A stretch of 38,455 nt of DNA from Spirochaetota bacterium (GCA_009786125.1 WQTU01000128.1:1-38455); one strand, 5' to 3'. Shown: positions 7,235 to 18,757, numbered from the stretch's first letter. Program-made: numbers and translations. Notes: generated from the letters alone by a model not told the origin.

Positions 7235-8485
7235 TTATTTATACATTGGAAACTTTGCGGTTAAGCTAAAAACTTCGTCCCTTATGGAACCAAGAGCGCT
7301 TTCGTTATTTACATTATCAATAACTCTTTTGATAAAGTCTGCGATTTTCCTCATTTCATCTTTACTCATTCCTCTGGTAGTAACCGACGGCGTTCCGATT
7401 CTTATTCCGCTTGTAATTAAGGGTTTTTGCGTATCAAAAGGTATTGTATTTTTATTTGCGCTTATTCCTGCTTTATCCAGCGCTGCTTCAACAACTTTTC
7501 CTGTAAGACTATTTTTGGAGACATCAATAAGCATTAAATGATTATCTGTTCCCCCGGAGACAATCGAAAGCCCTTGTTTAACAAGTTCTTCTGCCAGCAC
7601 TTTTGCGTTGTTATTAACATTCTGCATATAAGTTTTGTATTCGCTTTTAAGGCATTCTCCGAATGCAACTGCTTTTGCAGCAATAATGTGCATTAAAGGA
7701 CCGCCCTGGATGCCGGGAAAAATATCTTTATTAAACTTTTTCGCAATCTCTTCGTTATTTGTAAGCAGATACCCGCCCCGCGGTCCGCGCAAAGTTTTGT
7801 GCGTTGTGCCTGTTACAATATCTGCGAACGGAACAGGCGAAGGATGAAGCCCTGTTGCAACCTGCCCGCCGATATGCGCTATATCAACCATAAGGGAGGC
7901 GCCAACTTCATTGCATATTTCCCGAAACTTTGCAAAATCTATAATTCTTGGATATGCGCTGGCTCCGGCAATAATCATTTTTGGTTTTTCGCGGACAGCA
8001 ATTTTTCTTACCTCATCATAATCAATCATAAAAGTTTTTGGGCAAACCTGGTAAGAGATAATATTATAAAGCGAACCCGAAAAATTGAGCGGATGCCCGT
8101 GCGTAAGATGCCCTCCGTGGCTTAAGTCCATTCCCATAACTTTGTCGCCTGTATTTACAAGAGTCATAAATGCAGCCATATTAGCCTGGGAACCTGAATG
8201 AGCCTGAACATTTGCGAATTTTGCATCAAAAAGTTTTTTTAGCCTTTCTATTGCAAGGGTTTCCGCTACATCAACATGTTCGCAGCCGCCGTAATATCTT
8301 TTTCCGGAATATCCTTCGGCATATTTATTTGTAAGAACAGATCCATCTGCTTCCAGAACCGCCATTGAGACATTATTTTCCGAAGCAATTAATTCAAGAT
8401 TTTTATTCTGTCTTTCTTTTTCTTTCTCTATTGCAGCCCATATTTCCGGATCGCTGTCTTTAAGTCGTTTTTCAAAAAATTCCAT
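7235..8485 (-). CDS. glyA: Serine hydroxymethyltransferase
   Basis: 416 residues, full length. Cytoplasmic PLP enzyme converting serine and tetrahydrofolate to glycine and 5,10-methylene-tetrahydrofolate, the main one-carbon source. Motifs: [11 protein letters not shown] (30-40), [18 protein letters not shown] (55-72), AHSGSQAN (95-102), and the PLP-binding [14 protein letters not shown] with K230. The ATG at 8485 follows a very strong GGAGGGG. It is downstream of secF but separated by a strong terminator, so it is a separate unit. It converges with the Gate-domain gene. Confidence 0.97.
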   Translation of the reverse strand: MEFFEKRLKDSDPEIWAAIEKEKERQNKNLELIASENNVSMAVLEADGSVLTNKYAEGYSGKRYYGGCEHVDVAETLAIERLKKLFDAKFANVQAHSGSQANMAAFMTLVNTGDKVMGMDLSHGGHLTHGHPLNFSGSLYNIISYQVCPKTFMIDYDEVRKIAVREKPKMIIAGASAYPRIIDFAKFREICNEVGASLMVDIAHIGGQVATGLHPSPVPFADIVTGTTHKTLRGPRGGYLLTNNEEIAKKFNKDIFPGIQGGPLMHIIAAKAVAFGECLKSEYKTYMQNVNNNAKVLAEELVKQGLSIVSGGTDNHLMLIDVSKNSLTGKVVEAALDKAGISANKNTIPFDTQKPLITSGIRIGTPSVTTRGMSKDEMRKIADFIKRVIDNVNNESALGSIRDEVFSLTAKFPMYK

Positions 8486-8544
8486 TTACCCCTCCAGCAC
8501 TTACTATTTATATCAAAAAAAAAAAGAGACCGCAACAGAGCAAA

Positions 8545-8584
8545 GAGAAAAAAAGAGCTCTCTGCAAATACAGAAAGCTCTTTT
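8545..8584 (-). terminator. Rho-independent terminator of the yajC-secD-secF operon
   Basis: Read on the - strand: a 14-bp stem, AAAAGAGCTTTCTG pairing with CAGAGAGCTCTTTT with one G-T pair, loop TATTTG, then a T run. It lies 22 bp after the secF stop. Confidence 0.9.
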
Positions 8585-8605
8585 AATTGCCGTATCAAAA
8601 AATTT

Positions 8606-10030
8606 TTACTTTTTCTTTTTTCTCTTTGGCTGCCATCTTGCACCCGGCGTGCCTGGTGCGGGCGGCGTTTTGTTTTCTTTATCCGCTTTTTCTTCGGTAT
8701 TTGCAGATTCAGCCGGAAGCTGTCTTGGTTCTGCGGCAGTTTTTTTTGGTTCTTCCGAAAGCTTTTTAGGCTCTTCTGCTTCCAGAGTTTTGTCCTCTGC
8801 TTTTTTCTCAAGATCAGCAGCAAATTTGCTTCTTTTCTTTGAAAAGTTCATCAACATGATAAGCAAAGGCGATGCTGTATAAATAGAAGAATATGTACCA
8901 ACAACAATACCAATCATAAGATTTAAGGCAAATATCTGTATTACGCCCGAGCCAAAAATATAAATGGCAACTACAGCAAGAAGCGTTGAAAAAGATGTTA
9001 TAATTGTTCTGCCCAACGATTGTGTAATACTTTTATCAACAATTTTGGTAAAGTCTTTTTCTTTATCTCTTAAAAGTAGCTGATTCTCCCTTATTCTATC
9101 AAAAATTACGATATTATCATTAAGAGAATATCCAATTACTGTAAGAATTGCCGCAATAGTTGCTGTGTTTACTTCAAACTGGAAAAAGCCTATAATCCCC
9201 ACCATAACCAAGGCATTATGAATAAGACCTGTAACAGCCGAAGCGCCATACTCAAGTTTAAAACGGAACCAAATATAAACAAGTATAAGCAGCAGAGTAA
9301 GAGATATAAGCAGTATAACCTGATTACCCAAAGCTTCGGAAAACTGGGGACCAACATAATCTGATTGTTTTACAACCAAATTATCAGCGCCATACGCACT
9401 GCCAAGAGCTCCCAAAATTTGAGATGTAGCTTGTGCAGCAAAACCATCTGCTCCATCCCTGTTTTGCATTATTATAATAAATTCCTGGTTTAATGCTCTT
9501 CCGGCTGTTTGAATTCTTACGGAACCAAGCTCTGCAAGAGTTTCCCTTATACTGCCAATATCAATAAAATTATCCGTATTTGTATTTGCACTGTTAAGTA
9601 TTACGCCTGATTCTGTTAAATCAGTTACAAAATTAAGCCCCATGATTGTCGAAGCCGGAAGCCTGGCATTGCCTGTCTCTTCCACAATTATTTCATCAAT
9701 AGCTGAAAGTGCATAAGCCAAATCCGCAACTGTTGGATAGTCTGCAAGAACAAAAAAGTTATCCTCCCTGATCAAGCCGCCGTCTCTTATAAAAGTTATT
9801 TGAAGAGTATTATCTCTGATATTTATAATAGCTCTGTCCTGCCCTGTATAAAAAACTTTTAAAACACTTTCTGCAATTTGAATTCTCATTGATAAACCGG
9901 AGCTAAAATCAATTCCAAAGTTGAAACCGCCTTTATACACTGTTCCGGCTATACCGCCGATTATCACAAATAAAGATAAAATAAGTGCAGGTATTCTTAG
10001 TCTGGTGAAACGAATTATTCTATCGCTCAT
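8606..10030 (-). CDS. secF: Protein translocase subunit SecF
   Basis: 474 residues from the ATG at 10030, which overlaps the secD stop by ATGA and follows GGAGG at a good distance; a TTG start 12 bp further up is not needed. Inner-membrane partner of SecD that uses the proton gradient to help preprotein release. The first transmembrane helix is followed by FNFGIDFSSGLSMRI, the SecF signature. An unusually large periplasmic region (~30-225) precedes VGPQFSEALGNQVILL and helices 2-6, with GYSLNDNIVIFDRIREN matching SecF helix 4/5. The C-terminal ~75 residues are an added charged, Pro/Glu/Lys-rich tail ending KRKKKK, beyond the usual length. Confidence 0.95.
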   Translation of the reverse strand: MSDRIIRFTRLRIPALILSLFVIIGGIAGTVYKGGFNFGIDFSSGLSMRIQIAESVLKVFYTGQDRAIINIRDNTLQITFIRDGGLIREDNFFVLADYPTVADLAYALSAIDEIIVEETGNARLPASTIMGLNFVTDLTESGVILNSANTNTDNFIDIGSIRETLAELGSVRIQTAGRALNQEFIIIMQNRDGADGFAAQATSQILGALGSAYGADNLVVKQSDYVGPQFSEALGNQVILLISLTLLLILVYIWFRFKLEYGASAVTGLIHNALVMVGIIGFFQFEVNTATIAAILTVIGYSLNDNIVIFDRIRENQLLLRDKEKDFTKIVDKSITQSLGRTIITSFSTLLAVVAIYIFGSGVIQIFALNLMIGIVVGTYSSIYTASPLLIMLMNFSKKRSKFAADLEKKAEDKTLEAEEPKKLSEEPKKTAAEPRQLPAESANTEEKADKENKTPPAPGTPGARWQPKRKKKK

Positions 10031-11760
10031 TTTATCCTCCAACTGATGCTCAAGTGTTTTTTTCCAAAGTAAGTAAGGCTAAAATCAAAAATCAGCCTTG
10101 TTACAAAAAGAGCTGTAAACATTGAACAAACTATTCCTACCGCAAGAACATATGCAAATCCCTGTATAGGACCTGTTCCCAACTGTGAAAGGAAAATCAC
10201 TGCAATAAGTGATGTTAAATTTGAATCCATAATTGTCCAGAAAGCTTTTTTATATCCCATATTAACAGCAGCTTCTGCTGTTTTGCCGGCTCTTAATTCT
10301 TCTTTTATTCTTTCAAAGATAATTACATTGGCGTCCACCGCCATACCTACGGTAAGTATCAGCCCTGCTATACTTGTCATAGTTAACGTCATATTAAAAG
10401 CCGAAAGTATCGCCATCATAAGAAATAGATTCATAACCAGTGCGATATCTGCAATAAGTCCTGCGCCTTTGTAATAGAGTATCATAAAAATTACAACAAG
10501 AATAAAACCAAGCATAATTGCCTTAAGACCTGCTCTAATCAAGTCTTCTCCAAGAGAAGCTCCAACAGCCTGCTGGCTCTCTATTGTAAGCTCAAACGGA
10601 AGCGAGGCTGTTCTTAAGATAAGAGCAAGTGCATTGGCTTCTTCCCTGCCAAAGCCAGTCATTCTAACTTGACCGCCTGTAATTGCTTCGGTTATTGTCG
10701 CGCCTGCTTTTACCTGATTATCGAGAACTATTGCCATTGTTCTTTGTGTATTAGCAGAAGTTAATTGAGCAAAAATCTGAGAGCCTTCTCTATCAAGAAT
10801 AAAATTAATAACCGGTCTTCCTGTAATATGGTCAGTTCCAACCTGGGCATTTACAATATGATCACCGTGAAGACCCGGTATTTCCATTATTGCAACATAT
10901 CTTATAACCCTGTTAATTCCATACTCATCTCTTTGAACAAATTCTCTTAAGACAACGCCGGCTGGAATAATTGTCGGATCAAGAGGCTGACCTGTATCCG
11001 GGTGCAGCGCTTCTATTCCATATTCATATATATGGGCCATAGCTCTTGCAGTCGCTTCATCGTCAACAATATGAAAATTAAGCCCGCCTGCTCCCATAAG
11101 AAAAGCATTTACCCGCTCCGGATCTACTGCTCCAGGAATTTCAATAAGAATATGAGTATCCCCCTGGCTTCGTAAAACAGGTTCTGTAACTCCGAATCTA
11201 TCTACTCTGGTATTAAGTATTTCTATAGCCTGCGCAATGGCATTTCTTCTGTCTTCTGCCGAAGGAGCATGACCAAGCCGCTCTCTAAGGCTTTCCATAT
11301 CTGCCCGAAGAAGAACACTCATACCGCCCGAAAGATCCAGCCCAAGCTGTATAATTCCATTGCTTCTGTCCTGAAGCGCAAAAATTTCATCTCTGTAGTA
11401 TGCCTCAAGCGCTCTAAAGACCCTTTCTTGTGTGCCGAAGCTTAAAAGAACCTCGCCGATTGTCCACCTTGAAGGCATATCTCTTCCGGTAAGCCTATTA
11501 TTAGCTCTCGCTTTTCTGACAAGGAACTGATATTCTCTTGGAACATCGGCATTACTGTCCAGCCTCGCAAGTTCATTGATTCTGTCAAGCTCTCTGGCAG
11601 CTCTGCTCATTGCATAATTTCTTATCTGCTCTCTCGAACCTAATGCAATATCCTTTTTTTCCTGCGGCACCATAAAATACCAGTTTATTGTAGGATATAA
11701 AAATACCCCGGCAATGACTAATACCAAGAGTACAATAAAAAATCTAAAACGTTTGCTCAT
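10027..11760 (-). CDS. secD: Protein translocase subunit SecD
   Basis: 577 residues. Inner-membrane component of the SecDF-YajC complex. It has an N-terminal helix (~5-27), then LGLDLSGGMSVLLRADMES (~142-160), the canonical SecD D1 motif. NTRVDRFGVTEPVLRSQGDTHILIEIPG and a second periplasmic part follow, then six transmembrane helices with MAVDANVIIFERIKEELRAGKT (~483-504), the conserved helix-4 motif. Start ATG 11760 follows GGAG; the leader bases around it (CAAC and GTTG) can fold over that ribosome site. It sits 25 bp after yajC and overlaps secF, all in one operon. Confidence 0.97.
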   Translation of the reverse strand: MSKRFRFFIVLLVLVIAGVFLYPTINWYFMVPQEKKDIALGSREQIRNYAMSRAARELDRINELARLDSNADVPREYQFLVRKARANNRLTGRDMPSRWTIGEVLLSFGTQERVFRALEAYYRDEIFALQDRSNGIIQLGLDLSGGMSVLLRADMESLRERLGHAPSAEDRRNAIAQAIEILNTRVDRFGVTEPVLRSQGDTHILIEIPGAVDPERVNAFLMGAGGLNFHIVDDEATARAMAHIYEYGIEALHPDTGQPLDPTIIPAGVVLREFVQRDEYGINRVIRYVAIMEIPGLHGDHIVNAQVGTDHITGRPVINFILDREGSQIFAQLTSANTQRTMAIVLDNQVKAGATITEAITGGQVRMTGFGREEANALALILRTASLPFELTIESQQAVGASLGEDLIRAGLKAIMLGFILVVIFMILYYKGAGLIADIALVMNLFLMMAILSAFNMTLTMTSIAGLILTVGMAVDANVIIFERIKEELRAGKTAEAAVNMGYKKAFWTIMDSNLTSLIAVIFLSQLGTGPIQGFAYVLAVGIVCSMFTALFVTRLIFDFSLTYFGKKHLSISWRIK

Positions 11761-11785
11761 TTAAACAACTCCGATTGTTGAAGTT

Positions 11786-12148
11786 TTAATTACCTTTTTC
11801 CTCACTAGATGAAGCATCAGCATCAACCTTATCACTCTTTGATTCATATTTTTCAACCACTGTAGCAATAGCGTTTTTTGTAAATTCAATTTTTGTATTA
11901 TCATCTACTTTAAGAATAATACTGGTTTCTTTTACAGCTTGTACGACTCCCTTTATTCCGCCGATTGTAATAACTTTGTCGAATTTTTTAATCTCACTAA
12001 TCATAGTTTGAGTTTCTTTCTGTTTTCTTTGCTGCGGTCGTATAATTAAAAGGTAAAATACTGCAATTACTGCACCAAAAGTAAGCACGGTTGTAGCCAT
12101 CCCGCCGCCGGCTTGCATCAAAGGGAGACTGCTTATTAAATTAATCAT
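11786..12148 (-). CDS. yajC: Preprotein translocase accessory subunit YajC
   Basis: 120 residues. A single transmembrane helix (~17-38: MATTVLTFGAVIAVFYLLIIRP) is followed by the diagnostic RPQQRKQKE and GGIKGVVQAV. The cytoplasmic tail is acidic. YajC joins SecDF in the holotranslocon. First gene of yajC-secD-secF, with AAGGAAA ahead of the ATG. Confidence 0.95.
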   Translation of the reverse strand: MINLISSLPLMQAGGGMATTVLTFGAVIAVFYLLIIRPQQRKQKETQTMISEIKKFDKVITIGGIKGVVQAVKETSIILKVDDNTKIEFTKNAIATVVEKYESKSDKVDADASSSEEKGN

Positions 12149-12237
12149 AAAAATTTCCTTGTTTTATAAAAATATTTTTAAAGTACATAAAAAATATCAT
12201 CTATCGCAATAGTAGTCAAGAATACGAATCGGGATGA

Positions 12238-12531
12238 TTATATTACAACGGTTTTTGTTATCTCTTCGGGCATTCTTTGTATGCCAAGAACAAGCTTTAA
12301 CTGCTCCGCTGTATCTATTTTCTTTTCCGTTAATGAATTATATTTTTCAAGAACAGCATTTAATTCGTCAGGATTTTCTGAATATATTGCAGAGCATAAT
12401 GCAGGTTTGAAAAACCCTGCTTCAACCAGCTCTATTGTTGTCATTCCGGAATACTTTCTTCTTGCTTTTCTGTCCACTAATGCGGAATCCCCATCATAAC
12501 CTATGGTAGAAATAAAATCTTCTCTTGTCAT
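12238..12531 (-). CDS. Small conserved-looking protein of unknown function
   Basis: 97 residues, soluble, no recognised domain. It reads as a compact helical protein: MTREDFISTIGYDGDSALVDRKARRKYSG, then TTIELVEAGFFKPALCSAI, EDPDELNAVLEKYN-like middle and a C-terminal EQLKLVLGIQRMPEEITKT. Codon use resembles its neighbours and the frame is free of interruption. A weak Shine-Dalgarno (AGGG) lies ~10 bp upstream. It sits between the groEL terminator and yajC on the same strand, likely as its own short transcript. Confidence 0.6.
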   Translation of the reverse strand: MTREDFISTIGYDGDSALVDRKARRKYSGMTTIELVEAGFFKPALCSAIYSENPDELNAVLEKYNSLTEKKIDTAEQLKLVLGIQRMPEEITKTVVI

Positions 12532-12600
12532 ATTGTAAACCCTATTCGACTATACCACACAACTTTTTCTGCTTCTATCAGATTAAATCATATTAAACAT

Positions 12601-12638
12601 TAAAAAAAGGGAATGCTCCAAAGAGAACACTCCCTCTA
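12601..12638 (-). terminator. Rho-independent terminator of groEL
   Basis: On the - strand GAGGGAGTGTTCTC pairs with GGAGCATTCCC (several G-T pairs), followed by seven T residues. Confidence 0.85.
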
Positions 12639-12665
12639 AGATATATTTTCCAAAAGAGGCTGATA

Positions 12666-14495
<1,830 letters not shown>

Positions 14496-14616
14496 GTAAC
14501 CTTTCATACTGATGATGCCCCTTAGTGTGAATGGGAAAAAAAGTTATTGCAATATTAAATTTTATAGTATAAACAGTATAGTAAGAAATGACTTAAAACT
14601 CCAGCCAAAGGGCAAG

Positions 14617-14713
14617 AATCTACTTCAGGAATTTACGACAGGAACCTACTCTAAAAATCTACTTCAGGAATTTACCCCAGAAATCTACTCCAAGAATCTA
14701 CTTCAGGAATTTA
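14617..14713 (+). repeat. Tandem 39-bp repeat (2.5 units) upstream of the chemotaxis receptor
   Basis: AATCTACTTCAGGAATTTA recurs exactly at 14617, 14656 and 14695, period 39 bp. Each unit contains a weaker half-copy (AACCTACT, AAATCTACT), suggesting an ancestral ~19.5-bp unit. A short open frame (14512-14766) crosses it with 13-residue repeats, but it lacks a good ribosome site. Confidence 0.85.
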
Positions 14714-14799
14714 GCTCAGTAATGACGTATCCTGGAGCTTTAGGCAAAACTAAAAGCAAAACATAGTTTATGTTTTTCGCAAAAGGAGATGTAGAGTAT

Positions 14800-17010
14800 A
14801 TGAAAATCAAGTACAAGCTGACTATTATCGGGATCGCTATGGCTCTTGTAGTAGCAGCATCTGTTTCCGGCGTGCTGGTCTACAGAGCAGCAAGAGTAAG
14901 CAAGGAAATAAGCATACAGCATATGATTTCCCTAAACAACGCCCAATCCAATTACTGGGAAGGGCGTGTTAACAAATCTTTACAAACATTGCGTACTTTG
15001 GCTGGTGCAATGTCAGGTTATGAGATGCTAACTCCTGAAATCAGGCGTAACATTTACGATGAAATGGCCAGAAGCACCCTTGCAGCAGAACCAGACTTAC
15101 TCCAAATTAGTGTAACATGGAAGCCCAACGCTCTTGATAACATGGACGCTCAAATGGTTGGCAGACCGGGAACTACAAGAACCGGGCAGCACGCCATTGC
15201 TTTCAGCAAGGAAACGGGCAGAGAGATAATATCAGTCTATACTGTCAATGATTTGGCAATAGACCTGTTCATGAACCACCTTAATGGACCAAATAGCAGA
15301 AAAATTCTTGCAGAATATCCGCTTAAGAGAACTATATGGAGCGGGGATACCCACGTGGTCAGGTTATCTGCCCCAATAATTAATCCGCGTACCAACGAGC
15401 CGGTAGGTCTGGTCTCATGTTTTTGGGATATTGCTTTTGTACAGCCGCGGGTTATGGAGCTAATGCGGGAGAACCAGGATATTGCCGCAATGTCGATTTA
15501 TGCTGACAATGGATTTATCATAGCAAGCTTCCGCCCCGAAATCACAGGCAGCATGATGCGTGACACAGAATTGATTTACGGAAAGCGCCTTGAAGCTGCT
15601 TTTAATGCAGTAACTAATGCAACTCCGTTTCAGGAAAAAAGTTATTCACCTACTCTGAGAAGCAATGTGGAGTTAAACCTTAGCCACATTGCTTTGGGGG
15701 ACTCTGGCTTGACCTGGACGATAATGCTTGCCAAGGCAGACAGAACTATCATGGCTCCAGTTCGAAGAATGGTCAATTATGCTATTATTATAGCGGCAAC
15801 AGCAACAATCCTCATGTCAGCAATCGCCTTCTTTATTTACCACAAAATGACTAGACCTATCGTTGATGTCGCAGATACCTTAAAGGATATTGCTCAGGGA
15901 GAGGGAGATCTTACCCGCATTATTCCGGAAAAAGGCAATGACGAAATAAGCAGAATGGCAGGCTACTTCAATTTGACTCTGGAGAAAATCAGGAATCTGG
16001 TCATAACCATAAAAAAGGAGGCGGATTTACTAACCGCGGTAGGAGATGATCTTGCCGCAGACACGACAGAAACAGCCGCGGCAATGAACGAGATTACCGC
16101 CAATGTTCAGAGCATCAAAAACCAGATGCTTAACCAAAGTGCCAGCGTTACCGAAACCAATGCTGCAATGGAGCAAATTACCGCCAATATTGGCAAGCTC
16201 AACGATCATGTGGAAAAGCAGACCTCAAGCGTATCCCAGTCATCTTCGGCAATCGAAGAAATGCTTGCCAATATAAATTCCGTTACAAGAACTCTTGTTA
16301 ACAATGCAGCCAATGTAAAAACCCTGCTGGAGGCTTCGGAAATCGGCAGGGCTGGTTTGTCCGAAGTGGCTGCGGATATCCAGGAAATCGCAAGGGAATC
16401 CGAAGGTCTTTTGGAAATTAACGCTGTTATGGAAAACATCGCCAGTCAGACAAATCTTCTTTCGATGAATGCTGCCATTGAAGCAGCTCACGCAGGGGAG
16501 TCGGGCAAGGGCTTCGCTGTTGTTGCCGACGAGATACGCAAACTGGCAGAAAACTCAGGTGAGCAGTCAAAGACAATCAGCGCTGTACTTAAAAAAATAA
16601 AAACTTCTATCGATAAGATTACTCAATCCACAGAAAATGTGCTTAATAAGTTTGAGGCAATTGATTCAAGTGTAAAAACAGTTGCAGAGCAGGAAGACAA
16701 TATCCGTTGCGCGATGGAAGAGCAAGGGCAAGGCAGCAAGCAGATACTCGAAGCCATTGCGCTTGTAAACGAAACCACGCAATTGGTAAAAAGCGGTACC
16801 CAGGAAATGCTTGAAGGCGCCAGAGAAGTAATCCGTGAAGCTGACAATTTAGAAAAAACAACTCAGCAAATAACCGGAGGCATGAACGAAATGGCTGTCG
16901 GAGCGGAACAGGTAAACAAGGCAGTTGTCAATATTGATGAATTAACCGAGAAAAACAAGGAATACATTGCTGATTTGATTAGGGAAGTTTCGCGATTTAA
17001 GGTTCAGTAG
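14800..17010 (+). CDS. Methyl-accepting chemotaxis protein
   Basis: 736 residues from the ATG at 14800; the AAAGGAG at ~14782 lies inside the 10-codon longer reading, so the shorter start is preferred. Inner-membrane receptor: helix 1 (~7-28), a periplasmic ~300-residue sensor that resembles dCache ([26 protein letters not shown]), helix 2 (~326-350), HAMP ([11 protein letters not shown]... to ~400), then the coiled-coil signalling domain. The tip contacting CheA/CheW is [20 protein letters not shown], continuing [18 protein letters not shown] (~547-587). No C-terminal CheR-binding pentapeptide is visible. The ligand is unknown, but dCache receptors often bind amino or organic acids. Confidence 0.95.
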   Translation: MKIKYKLTIIGIAMALVVAASVSGVLVYRAARVSKEISIQHMISLNNAQSNYWEGRVNKSLQTLRTLAGAMSGYEMLTPEIRRNIYDEMARSTLAAEPDLLQISVTWKPNALDNMDAQMVGRPGTTRTGQHAIAFSKETGREIISVYTVNDLAIDLFMNHLNGPNSRKILAEYPLKRTIWSGDTHVVRLSAPIINPRTNEPVGLVSCFWDIAFVQPRVMELMRENQDIAAMSIYADNGFIIASFRPEITGSMMRDTELIYGKRLEAAFNAVTNATPFQEKSYSPTLRSNVELNLSHIALGDSGLTWTIMLAKADRTIMAPVRRMVNYAIIIAATATILMSAIAFFIYHKMTRPIVDVADTLKDIAQGEGDLTRIIPEKGNDEISRMAGYFNLTLEKIRNLVITIKKEADLLTAVGDDLAADTTETAAAMNEITANVQSIKNQMLNQSASVTETNAAMEQITANIGKLNDHVEKQTSSVSQSSSAIEEMLANINSVTRTLVNNAANVKTLLEASEIGRAGLSEVAADIQEIARESEGLLEINAVMENIASQTNLLSMNAAIEAAHAGESGKGFAVVADEIRKLAENSGEQSKTISAVLKKIKTSIDKITQSTENVLNKFEAIDSSVKTVAEQEDNIRCAMEEQGQGSKQILEAIALVNETTQLVKSGTQEMLEGAREVIREADNLEKTTQQITGGMNEMAVGAEQVNKAVVNIDELTEKNKEYIADLIREVSRFKVQ

Positions 17011-17030
17011 GGAAACAGCGCAAATATCGA

Positions 17031-17066
17031 ATGGGGGGCGAGCCACAAGCTCGCCGCTCATAGGCG
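17031..17066. repeat. GC-rich hairpin between converging genes (element copy 5)
   Basis: GGCGAGC (17037-17043) and GCTCGCC (17049-17055), loop CACAA; an alternative CGCC/GGCG pairing extends to 17066. It lies between the receptor stop and the barrel protein stop, has no T run, and may be a short member of the dispersed hairpin set. Confidence 0.4.
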
Positions 17067-17106
17067 TTGTTTTGACCGATTCCGGAAGCTCATGTATGCA
17101 GCTCAC

Positions 17107-17733
17107 CTAAAAGCCAAAACTATATCCCACGCGGATTCCTACGCTGTTATGCCTTAGGTTCCTAAGAAAAGAATCGCCATACGCATCAAACATATCTGTG
17201 AGTGTTCTTCTGTATCTAAAATCAAAAACAATTTCTCCGCTGCCAAAAGGCAGTGCATAACTTACACCAACAATAACTGCTAATACGACTCTGTTATCGA
17301 TTGATATAGTATGCGTAATTGGATCCACGGGATTATCTTCTGTTAGTTCATACGCCATATTTCCAAGTATTATATGCACTGCAGGACCCAGAAAAAAATT
17401 TAAATCCCAAAAACTAAATCTTGCAAGAACAGGAATTTCAAGCGCTTTTGTAGTATAAATTATTCTAAGATCATTGTTGTTTTGCCCGGCTCTCAGGTAT
17501 AAAAAATTAAACTCCGGCTGAAAAGAAAAAATGCTGCTTACTGCTATATTTGCAAAAACACCGGCTTCAAATCCCAACCCTATTATGTTGTCGTTCCCAT
17601 CAAGATAATCTTTCCAGTCGCTGCCGCTGTTCCAACTGCCGTTAAGCCCAATAGCGCCACCAAATTTAACCTCTGTTGCATACAGAGATGAAGCAAACAG
17701 AAAACAAATAAAAAAAATCAGTGCTTTTTTCAT
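17107..17733 (-). CDS. Outer-membrane beta-barrel protein, OmpA-N/porin-like
   Basis: 208 residues from the ATG at 17733 (MKKALIFFICFLFASSLYA), preceded by AAAAGG; five further upstream codons are not part of a signal peptide. SPase I cleavage is predicted after YA. The mature part alternates aromatic/hydrophobic strands (VKFGGAIGLNGSW, IIGLGFEAGVFANIAV, FSFQPEFNFLYLRAG, LEIPVLARF, LNFFLGPAVHIILG, VVLAVIVGVSYAL, GEIVFDFRYRRTL) and ends in NSVGIRVGYSFGF, with a terminal Phe typical of outer-membrane insertion. It resembles small PorT/OMP_b-brl-type eight-stranded barrels. Function unknown. Confidence 0.75.
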   Translation of the reverse strand: MKKALIFFICFLFASSLYATEVKFGGAIGLNGSWNSGSDWKDYLDGNDNIIGLGFEAGVFANIAVSSIFSFQPEFNFLYLRAGQNNNDLRIIYTTKALEIPVLARFSFWDLNFFLGPAVHIILGNMAYELTEDNPVDPITHTISIDNRVVLAVIVGVSYALPFGSGEIVFDFRYRRTLTDMFDAYGDSFLRNLRHNSVGIRVGYSFGF

Positions 17734-17782
17734 AAATACCTTTTGCACATTATATATTTTTTTGCTAAAAAAGAGAAGCCCA

Positions 17783-18757
17783 TCATCTGCATGATGTGGA
17801 AATTTCGCCGCTATAATACTTTTTTGTCCGCCCTGCGTCGTCTGTTATAAGCAGTTCGCCATCCGGACCAATTCCTTCAATAATTCCTGTAATTGCTTTG
17901 GGATTTTCATGCAGATTCTCGTAAAAAGTAATTTTCTTCCCCTTGTTGTGGAGTTTTTCCAAAACAACATCTTTCCAGTACCAGCTACGCCTGGCAGGAA
18001 CCTTCGCTTGTAATGCTCGGTCAGCCGGAAAATTCCAATTCTCTTTCATAAAATCGAGGAGCTTTATAAGAGTATCATTTATATCTGGCTTAACTCCTGT
18101 AAGCTCGTAGATAGAAACGCCATTGCCTCTGTCCTGCGCTCGCTTTGCGCGTGCCTTGCACGTGACCGAGTGAGGAGGCGGACACAGAGTATCGCTACCC
18201 GCATTCGCGTGCCGCGCGCAGGACGCGGCGTCCGTGCCGCAGACTTCTTCTATATTGTACTGATTATCCTGCCCAAGTTGCACCGGACTTTGCCTGCAAT
18301 TAAGGCCTATGCCGCACAAAACATAACCGCTGCTGTTCTCGCATAAAATGCCGGATATTTTTCTTCCATTTACAAGAACATCATTTGGCCATTTTATGGC
18401 GCTCTTAATTGCAAACTCTTTTTCGAGAAATCCCGATATGCAAAATCCAACAAAAAGCGGGAACAGAGAAAGCGCAAATCCAATATCAGAATTTTTTATA
18501 AGAATCGTAAACATAAGGCTTTCGTCTTTTTCGGAAAACCACTTGCGGCCTTCTAGGCGGCCTTTTCCTGCTGTTTGAAAAGAAGCAAGAACGAGAGTTC
18601 CTGTTGGCGGGTTTTGGGAAAGAAGCTCCCTTGCGTTATTCATTGTTGAAGATGTTGTCTCTTTGTAATAAATCTCTGCCATCTCGCCGGAGCCGGCTAT
18701 GCTAAATGGGTTTTTAAGATTCAGCTTTTGCAGCCCTGCGTTTAGCTGCTCCGGCAT
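17783..18757 (-). CDS. birA: Biotin--[acetyl-CoA-carboxylase] ligase with an in-frame repeat insertion
   Basis: 324 residues. It activates biotin with ATP and attaches it to the biotin carrier protein. Core motifs: TTSSTMNNA (~34-42), FQTAGKGRLEGRKWFS (60-75, the biotinyl-AMP loop), IKWPNDVLVNGRKISGIL (121-138) and CGIGLNCRQ (148-156); the C-terminal SH3-like domain ends the protein. There is no N-terminal helix-turn-helix, so it is the non-regulatory type. Residues ~173-210, rich in Cys, Arg, Ala and Pro, are unlike any BirA and are encoded by repeat copy 6. Removing them restores NIEEV-GNGVSIYELTGVKPD, a normal loop before TLIKLL. The start at 18757 follows GGAGGGG and overlaps mnmA by 16 bp. 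Confidence 0.93.
   Translation of the reverse strand: MPEQLNAGLQKLNLKNPFSIAGSGEMAEIYYKETTSSTMNNARELLSQNPPTGTLVLASFQTAGKGRLEGRKWFSEKDESLMFTILIKNSDIGFALSLFPLFVGFCISGFLEKEFAIKSAIKWPNDVLVNGRKISGILCENSSGYVLCGIGLNCRQSPVQLGQDNQYNIEEVCGTDAASCARHANAGSDTLCPPPHSVTCKARAKRAQDRGNGVSIYELTGVKPDINDTLIKLLDFMKENWNFPADRALQAKVPARRSWYWKDVVLEKLHNKGKKITFYENLHENPKAITGIIEGIGPDGELLITDDAGRTKKYYSGEISTSCR
18128..18241. repeat. Dispersed hairpin element, copy 6, in frame within birA
   Basis: A 114-bp GC-rich block in an AT-rich gene. GTCCTGCGC (18131-18139) pairs with GCGCAGGAC (18216-18224), and GCGGC (18225-18229) with GCCGC (18236-18240). In reverse complement the order CTGC-GGCACGGACGCC-GCGTC matches copy 14 (CTGC-AACATGGACGTT-GCGTC), with both sides of the hairpin changed together. 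Length is a multiple of three and free of stops in the birA frame. Confidence 0.85.

Noticed and set aside
14617-14713. CRISPR-like array at the 39-bp repeats (also considered for the 48-bp array)
   Set aside because: The units follow one another without unique spacers, and no cas gene is present.
14512-14766. 84-codon frame with 13-residue repeats
   Set aside because: It is open through the 39-bp repeat because 39 is divisible by three. No good ribosome site and no recognisable sequence, so it is listed as a repeat only.
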